Below are positions 59,076-64,000 of a stretch of DNA of 64,000 nucleotides, in pieces. The stretch's first letter is position 1. Each line of letters opens with the position of its first letter. The stretch spans positions 124,001-188,000 of the forward strand of contig NZ_CP117411.1 of assembly GCF_028607085.1 (NCBI RefSeq), read 5' to 3'. The position numbers and the translations under genes were made by a program. The DNA is from Sphingomonas naphthae (GTDB taxonomy: Bacteria > Pseudomonadota > Alphaproteobacteria > Sphingomonadales > Sphingomonadaceae). The notes below the pieces were generated by a model. It worked only from the letters and a program-made list of their open reading frames with translations. It did no database searches and had not been told where the DNA came from.

Positions 59076-60071
59076 ATGCAGCAGTCTTTGGTCGGGTTGA
59101 TGTATGAGGCGGGGCTCGATGCCGGGGCCTTTCCGGTGCTGGCCGAGGGGCTGGCGAATCATTTCCGCAGCGGCGGCCTGTTCTCGCAGCAACTCACCCA
59201 CGGTGGCGATGTGGTGATGACGTCGGGCTTCAACCCGGCCAGCTACCACGATTACCTCACCCATTATCGCGATCATGATCCCTGGTTGAAGGCGGGGATG
59301 CGCCAGCCGGTGAACCACGCCGTCAGCCTGGAAGGCATCGTCACCCAGCAGGATCTGAGCCGGAGCGAGGCCTTCGCCGACTTCTTCCGCGCGAACGGCA
59401 ATTTCGCCCATTGCATGGGGGTCGCGCTGGAGGCGGGGAGCAACCTCTACACCGTCAGCTTCCAGCGCGAGATGCGCGACGGTGGCTATAGCGCCGACGA
59501 AGCCGAGGCGCTGCAACAGCTCGTCCCCCATTTCCGCCGCGTGTTCCGCACGCGCGAACTGGTGAGCCTCCAGGCGGGCGTGATCGGCCGGATGGCGGGG
59601 GAGGAGGAGACCATCTGGGTGGTCGACGCGCGCGGCACGGTCCACTGGCGGCACGGCGCGGCGGGCGATGCCGGGCCGTTCGCGGGGCCGACGGGCCAGC
59701 AGGTCCGCAAGGCCGCGCGCGACGCGATCGACGGCACCACCTCGATCGCGACCGCCTTCGATCAGGGCGGCCACGCCATCCGCGTGTCGCCGGTGGCCGG
59801 CGGCAACGGCGTGCCCGCCTATGCGCTGATCCAGCGGGTCGATCATGCCGGCCGTGCGCGCCGGCAGGCCCGCGCCGCGCGCGAGAGCTATGGCCTGACC
59901 GCGTCGGAGGAGGCGCTGGCCGTCAGCCTGCTGCTCGGCCGCACCTTGCAGGAGCATGCGGCGCTGCGCGGCAATCAGACCTCCACCGCCCAATCCCACC
60001 TGAAGAACATGCTCTCCAAGACGGGAACGTCGCGCCAGGCGGCGTTCGTGCTGCTCCTCTCCCGCCTGTAG
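59076..60071 (+). CDS. LuxR-family transcriptional regulator
   Basis: 331 residues. Only the C-terminal HTH is clear: LTASEEALAVSLLLGRTLQE, SHLKNMLSKTG and ASRQAAF-like end, the GerE/LuxR helix order. The N-terminal 260 residues show no receiver motif (no conserved phospho-Asp context) and look like an unassigned ligand or PAS-like region. It begins 4 codons after GGGGGCGC with no strong ribosome site. Targets unknown; the divergent GST gene is a candidate. Confidence 0.85.
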   Translation: MQQSLVGLMYEAGLDAGAFPVLAEGLANHFRSGGLFSQQLTHGGDVVMTSGFNPASYHDYLTHYRDHDPWLKAGMRQPVNHAVSLEGIVTQQDLSRSEAFADFFRANGNFAHCMGVALEAGSNLYTVSFQREMRDGGYSADEAEALQQLVPHFRRVFRTRELVSLQAGVIGRMAGEEETIWVVDARGTVHWRHGAAGDAGPFAGPTGQQVRKAARDAIDGTTSIATAFDQGGHAIRVSPVAGGNGVPAYALIQRVDHAGRARRQARAARESYGLTASEEALAVSLLLGRTLQEHAALRGNQTSTAQSHLKNMLSKTGTSRQAAFVLLLSRL

Positions 60072-60455
60072 GCCTGCTGCGCCCGCGAAGGCGGGCGCGC
60101 CGCGGGCGGCGCAACTGACGCGACATCCGCCTGCCTTGCCGGGCGCGCGGTGCCGCCGGACGATGCGATGAAGCCCCGATCCCTGCAATTTTGTGACACC
60201 GTTCGCCAAAAGTGTGCCCGGCCATGTTGCACCGCACCGAAAAACGGGGTTCAATGTTTTTTGGGGCAGCCGTCGTGGGGGCGATGGCGGATTCCATGTC
60301 CCGGCTCGTTAGAGTTCGGGGAGCAGGATGGGGGGACGAAGCGACGACCGCAACATGCCGGCGCGGCTGACGCGCATCCTTCCCTTATCGTTCGCCCCCG
60401 CCCGGGCCGGATGCCGGCGGGTGCGTGAAGCGTCGCTCTTACAGGTGTTCCAGTA
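60072..60455. other. Intergenic region with terminator-like hairpin
   Basis: 384 bp before the TauE/SafE gene. A perfect hairpin (GCGCCCGC at 60080-60087, GCGGGCGC at 60092-60099) lies just after the LuxR stop without a T-run. No credible gene was seen; the stretch should contain the promoter of the permease gene. Confidence 0.5.
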
Positions 60456-61283
60456 ATGACATTAGCGTCCCTGCCCTGGCTGTTGCCGTTGATCGCGCTG
60501 CTTGCCGCGGGCCTTTTCGCGGGCTTCACCGCCGGGCTGTTTGGCGTGGGCGGCGGTTTCGTCGTCGTGCCGGCGCTCGTCATCGTCCTGCCGCTGCTGG
60601 GGGGCAGCAAGGAAGCGATGACCCATGTCGCGATCGGCACCTCGGCGGCGACGATCATCGTCACCTCGATCCGCTCGCTGCGCAGCCACGCCAAGCGCGG
60701 CGCGGTCGAATGGGAGGTGCTCAAGACCTGGGCGCCGTGGATCACCGGCGGCTGCGTCATCGGCGTGCTGCTGGCGAGCCATGTCGACGGCCATGTCCTC
60801 AAGCTGATCTTCGCGACCGGCGTGGCGCTGATGTCCCTGAACTTCATCCTGCCACGCATGGAAAAGGTGCTGTCGGAAAATATGCCCGGCGGTCTGCCGC
60901 GCGCCGCCATCGCCGGCGGGCTCGGCACCTTCTCGGCCTTGCTCGGCATCGGCGGCGGCACGATCGCGATCATGGTGATGACGTTGTGTGGCCGCACCAT
61001 CCACCGCGCGATCGCCACCGCATCGGGCATCGGCACGCTGATCGCCATCCCGACGACGCTCGGCTTCGCGATCATCGGCTTTGGCGAGGCGGGGCTGCCG
61101 TGGGGGTCGCTCGGCTACATCAACGTGCCGGCGACGGTGGCGATCGCCTCCATGTCGCTCATCACCGCGCCCTTGGGCGTGGCGGCGGCGCACAGCCTGC
61201 CGGCCAAGCCGCTCAAGCGGGTGTTCGGGGCCTATCTGGTCGTGATCGCCGCCTTCATGTTCAAGAACGCGCTGAAGATATAA
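60456..61283 (+). CDS. TauE/SafE-family sulfite/anion permease
   Basis: 275 residues, about eight membrane segments. Two related halves with the family's glycine-rich repeats (LFAGFTAGLFGVGGGFVVVP and GGLGTFSALLGIGGGTIAIM). These inner-membrane proteins export or import sulfite, sulfoacetate or other small anions. No sulfur-metabolism gene adjoins it, so the substrate is open. It is the first of a possible two-gene run with the aminotransferase 71 bp downstream. Confidence 0.9.
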   Translation: MTLASLPWLLPLIALLAAGLFAGFTAGLFGVGGGFVVVPALVIVLPLLGGSKEAMTHVAIGTSAATIIVTSIRSLRSHAKRGAVEWEVLKTWAPWITGGCVIGVLLASHVDGHVLKLIFATGVALMSLNFILPRMEKVLSENMPGGLPRAAIAGGLGTFSALLGIGGGTIAIMVMTLCGRTIHRAIATASGIGTLIAIPTTLGFAIIGFGEAGLPWGSLGYINVPATVAIASMSLITAPLGVAAAHSLPAKPLKRVFGAYLVVIAAFMFKNALKI

Positions 61284-61354
61284 AGACGTAATCCGAAAAA
61301 GACTGGGCCGGCAAACGGCCATGGGGACCGCGTGAAAATCTAGGGAGACTTCCG

Positions 61355-62557
61355 ATGACCGCCGACGACATGATGATGGACGACCTCACCGACACCCGCC
61401 TGTCCGGCAACGCGCAGGAAGACCTGACCGAGCGCGGCTATTCGCGCCGCCAGCTCGCCCGCATCGCCGCCGTGTTCAGCGTCGGCGCGGTCGCCGCCAG
61501 CGTCGGCCGCCCGGCCTGGGCCGCCGCCGGCGTGCCCGATCCCGCGCCCGTCGTGAAGACGCGCATCGGCGCCAACGAATGCTGGACCGGCCCGCTGATG
61601 CCCGGCCAGAAGGCCGCCGCCGCGATCATCGCCGATGGCAACCGCTATGCGCCCAAGGACGAGCGCGGCGACTTCATCAAGGCGGTGATGGCCGTCGAGA
61701 ACGTGCCCTACGATCATGTCGCGCCGTGGCCCGGCTCGTCCGATCCGCTGTCGCGTGCCGTCGTCAGCTTCTGCTCGCCGACGCGCGGCCTCGTCACCGC
61801 CGATCCCACGTTCGAGCTGGCCGGCCGCACCGCCACCTGGCTCGGCGCGCCGGTCAAGGCCGTGCCCTTGAAGGCCGATTATTCGCACGACGTGAAGGCG
61901 ATGCTGGCGGCAAACCCGAACGCCGGCCTCTATTACATCTGCACGCCCAACAACCCGACCGGCACGATGACGCCGCTGGCCGACATCGAATGGCTCGTCG
62001 CCAACAAGCCGAAGGACGCCATCGTCCTGATCGACGAGGCCTATACCCATTTCGCGGACAAGGCCCCGGTCGCCTCCTACATGGCGGCCGCCGGCAAGGA
62101 CGTGATCGTGATGCGCACCTTCTCGAAGATCTTCGGGATGGCCGGAATGCGGATGGGCTTCATCATGGCGCGGCCGGACATCATCGCCAAGATGATGCGC
62201 TACGATGGCGGCATGCAGTCGGGCGCGCTGCCGCTCCCGTCGCTCGCCTGCGCCACCGCCAGCCTCACCGACGCATCGGGCATCATGGCGCGCCGCAAGG
62301 AGATGGAGGAAGCGCGCGGCATGACGCTCGCTCACCTCAAGAAGAAGGGCCTCACCGTCCTGCCGACGGCGGTCAACATGTTCATGGTCGACTGGAAGAC
62401 CAAGCCCGCCAAGGACATGCAGGCCGCCTTCATGAAGGAAGATGTCGCCATCGGCCGCAACTGGCCGATCTGGCCCACCGTCAGCCGCATCACCGTCGGC
62501 TCGATGGAGGACATGAAGAACTTCACCCGCGCCTTCGACAAGATCAGCGCCGCCTGA
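61355..62557 (+). CDS. Tat-targeted class I/II aminotransferase (HisC-like)
   Basis: 400 residues. The N-terminus has a twin-arginine signal (GYSRRQLARIAAVFSVGAVA, Ala-rich end PAWAAAG), unusual for this family. The PLP domain is complete: NPTGTM, IVLIDEAYTHFAD (PLP-binding Asp/Tyr) and the Schiff-base Lys in MRTFSKIFGMAGMRMG (near 258). It resembles histidinol-phosphate aminotransferases. Tat export of a folded, PLP-loaded enzyme would place it in the periplasm. AGGGAG precedes ATG 61355. A strong terminator follows. Confidence 0.9.
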   Translation: MTADDMMMDDLTDTRLSGNAQEDLTERGYSRRQLARIAAVFSVGAVAASVGRPAWAAAGVPDPAPVVKTRIGANECWTGPLMPGQKAAAAIIADGNRYAPKDERGDFIKAVMAVENVPYDHVAPWPGSSDPLSRAVVSFCSPTRGLVTADPTFELAGRTATWLGAPVKAVPLKADYSHDVKAMLAANPNAGLYYICTPNNPTGTMTPLADIEWLVANKPKDAIVLIDEAYTHFADKAPVASYMAAAGKDVIVMRTFSKIFGMAGMRMGFIMARPDIIAKMMRYDGGMQSGALPLPSLACATASLTDASGIMARRKEMEEARGMTLAHLKKKGLTVLPTAVNMFMVDWKTKPAKDMQAAFMKEDVAIGRNWPIWPTVSRITVGSMEDMKNFTRAFDKISAA

Positions 62558-62580
62558 TCCTGTCGCCCCTGATGGGGTAG

Positions 62581-62622
62581 AAAGGCCCGTCCCGGTTCGC
62601 CGGGGCGGGCCTTTCGCTTTTT
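62581..62622 (+). terminator. Intrinsic terminator after aminotransferase
   Basis: A 15-bp stem with one G-U pair (AAAGGCCCGTCCCGG at 62581-62595, CCGGGGCGGGCCTTT at 62600-62614) has a TTCG tetraloop, followed by a T-run at 62618-62622. Confidence 0.92.
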
Positions 62623-62728
62623 AGGCATCGGCCTCCCGATCCGTAACGATCTCCCCCAAATGGGGGAGGATTCCATCCGAAGCGGATGCAAAGCTGTTCC
62701 CCGGAAATTCGTATTTCCAGGGGGCAAA

Positions 62729-63073
62729 ATGCTGAACTTCTCGCGCGCGTTCGCCGCGCCGCTGCTCGTCGCCGCGGCGCTCAACCTGTCGGGCTGCGCC
62801 ACGACCACGGCGAGCATTCCCGTCGCGCCGGTCGCCGCGACCATCGCCAACCAGACCGGCAAGACGATCGCGCGGGTCGAATATCAGGCGTGCGGCGCGC
62901 CGGCCGAAAGCTGGTCGCCGCTGGCGCTCGGCGCGGTCGGCTCCGGCCGCGCGCTCAAGTTCGAGCTGCCCGAAGCGTGCGTCAACATGACCGCTTATTT
63001 CGAGGACGGCCGCGTCGCCGGCACGCAGGTCGGCGTGCGCCGCGACTTTCCCTTCACCTGGACCCTGTCCTGA
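62729..63073 (+). CDS. Small lipoprotein
   Basis: 114 residues from ATG 62729 (GGGGG upstream); the longer frame from 62660 would bury the signal peptide. Lipobox LSGC near residue 23 after a hydrophobic stretch (AFAAPLLVAAALNLSGC), so lipidation at that Cys is expected. The rest (IANQTGKTIARVEYQACGAP, VNMTAYFEDGRVAG) has no recognised domain and looks beta-rich. It is 20 bp before a second lipoprotein gene, probably in one transcript. Confidence 0.85.
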   Translation: MLNFSRAFAAPLLVAAALNLSGCATTTASIPVAPVAATIANQTGKTIARVEYQACGAPAESWSPLALGAVGSGRALKFELPEACVNMTAYFEDGRVAGTQVGVRRDFPFTWTLS

Positions 63074-63093
63074 TCGTCACCGGGGGTAATCTC

Positions 63094-64000
63094 ATGGTCA
63101 AGTTTCTGAAGGCGGCGCCGATCGCCGCGCTTTCCCTGCTCGCCGGCTGCTCGAGCGGCCCGAGCTACGAATATTACAAGGTCAGCTCGCGTTTCGTGTC
63201 GAGCGCGCAGAACCAGAGCGCGCCGGAGATCATCACCACCCCCGGCTACGGCCAATATGCCGGCCGGGCGCTGACCGTCGCGGTGCGCGCGCCCGATCGC
63301 TGCTCGAACAACACCGCCAACCAGGCGAGCGGCGGCGCCGCCGCATCGGGCGCGATTCTGCAGACCAATTGCGGGGTCGAGATGGCCGAGATCGAGCGTG
63401 GGCTGACCCGCGCCGGCTACAACGTGATCTCGTGGAACATCCTCGAGCGCGAGATGGCGCGCAACAGCTCGGCCAACGAGGTCGCCAGCACGCTGGGCGC
63501 GCAGGTGCTGTTCCAGATCAACTCGCTGGAAAATTCGCGCAAGACGCTGGGGCAGGATGCGCGCTGGGAGCGGACCTATGCGCGCTCCGACCCGCGCGGC
63601 ATGACGGGGGCGCCGCTGCCGCTGACCGAAGAGACGCGCAACATGATCGGCCGCACCTATCTGGCGCCGATCGAGGCCAAGGCCAACACCCGCGCCTACG
63701 CCGTCACGCTCGACGCCGTCGCGGTGTGGGTCGCGACCGGCCAGTCGCTCTGGTATTATCGCTGGACCCGCGCGAAGGAGCCGAACGGCACCGCCGTGGG
63801 CTATAACCTGCCGCTCCAGTGCATCGCCGGCTACGGCTTCAGCCAATGCTCGCAATTCCGCCCGGTCGGCGCGCAGGCGCAAGCCAGCACCGTCGTCGCC
63901 GCCGGCGAGTCGGTCGCCATCTCCGCCTCCGAGCGGCCCGAGGATGTCGAGAAGGCGATCTACGCGGAGCTGTACAAGGAAGTCGTCCAGAACTTCGTCG
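63094..64000 (+). CDS. Lipoprotein, 3' end outside window
   Basis: At least 302 residues, open to the window edge. MVKFLKAAPIAALSLLAGCS is a lipoprotein signal with Cys near 19. Downstream stretches (GYNVISWNILEREMARNSSA, LGAQVLFQINSLENS, SLWYYRWTRAKEP) suggest an outer-membrane-associated protein with a CsgG/curli-secretion-like or TolB-N-like nucleotide-free fold, but this is not firm. It lies 20 bp after the small lipoprotein and is probably co-transcribed. Confidence 0.8.
   Translation, partial: MVKFLKAAPIAALSLLAGCSSGPSYEYYKVSSRFVSSAQNQSAPEIITTPGYGQYAGRALTVAVRAPDRCSNNTANQASGGAAASGAILQTNCGVEMAEIERGLTRAGYNVISWNILEREMARNSSANEVASTLGAQVLFQINSLENSRKTLGQDARWERTYARSDPRGMTGAPLPLTEETRNMIGRTYLAPIEAKANTRAYAVTLDAVAVWVATGQSLWYYRWTRAKEPNGTAVGYNLPLQCIAGYGFSQCSQFRPVGAQAQASTVVAAGESVAISASERPEDVEKAIYAELYKEVVQNFV

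Overview
The window reads as a high-GC chromosome segment of a sphingomonad (Alphaproteobacteria, order Sphingomonadales). The evidence is four large TonB-dependent receptors with the (E/D)IIVTAQ-type plug start typical of that group, a FecI/FecR pair with the N-terminal FecR domain common there, several Rieske oxygenases and SDR/GMC/CoA-transferase genes between them, and short GC-rich palindromic repeats between genes. No rRNA or species marker is present, so the genus stays open.

Bases 1-29916 form a catabolic region. From left to right it holds a cytochrome P450 (cut by the window edge), a TonB receptor, an aldehyde dehydrogenase, EtfBA, a FadR-type regulator, a class III CoA-transferase, an acyl-CoA dehydrogenase and a LysR-type regulator with two HTH domains. 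These are followed by a minus-strand MFS-GMC oxidoreductase-aldehyde dehydrogenase operon, a phthalate-dioxygenase-like Rieske oxygenase with its reductase, a second TonB receptor, an SDR, a VanA-like Rieske oxygenase, an IclR-RraA/aldolase-MFS operon and a third TonB receptor. Together they could import a hydrophobic or aromatic compound, oxidise it (P450 or Rieske), carry alcohol to aldehyde to acid (GMC/SDR, then ALDH), activate it with CoA, dehydrogenate it and pass electrons to ETF. The substrate cannot be read from the sequence. Two kinds of candidate operator (GGTnnnACC dyads and a 25-bp motif shared by three promoters) suggest the region is co-regulated.

Bases 30414-41252 are a 10.8-kb integrative element inserted at the 3' end of a tRNA-Glu gene. 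It is bounded by 16-bp direct repeats and carries a tyrosine integrase next to the tRNA, a P4-type primase-helicase followed by a 9-bp iteron array (probable origin), an AlpA/MerR-like regulator, a prohead protease-major capsid fusion, small unknown proteins and a reverse-oriented cargo block (RHH protein, YfbU-family protein, beta-flower repeat protein). No terminase, portal or tail gene is present. It looks like a phage satellite that supplies its own capsid protein, and is the most interesting part of the window.

Bases 41383-64000 return to chromosome: recJ, a three-subunit molybdenum hydroxylase of the PaoABC type, a 46-residue protein, tRNA-Thr, a FecI-FecR-STN TonB receptor system followed by an exported beta-propeller/amidohydrolase, a bacteriophytochrome histidine kinase with receiver domain, a YghU-type GST, a LuxR regulator, a TauE/SafE permease, a Tat-targeted aminotransferase and two lipoproteins, the last cut by the window end.
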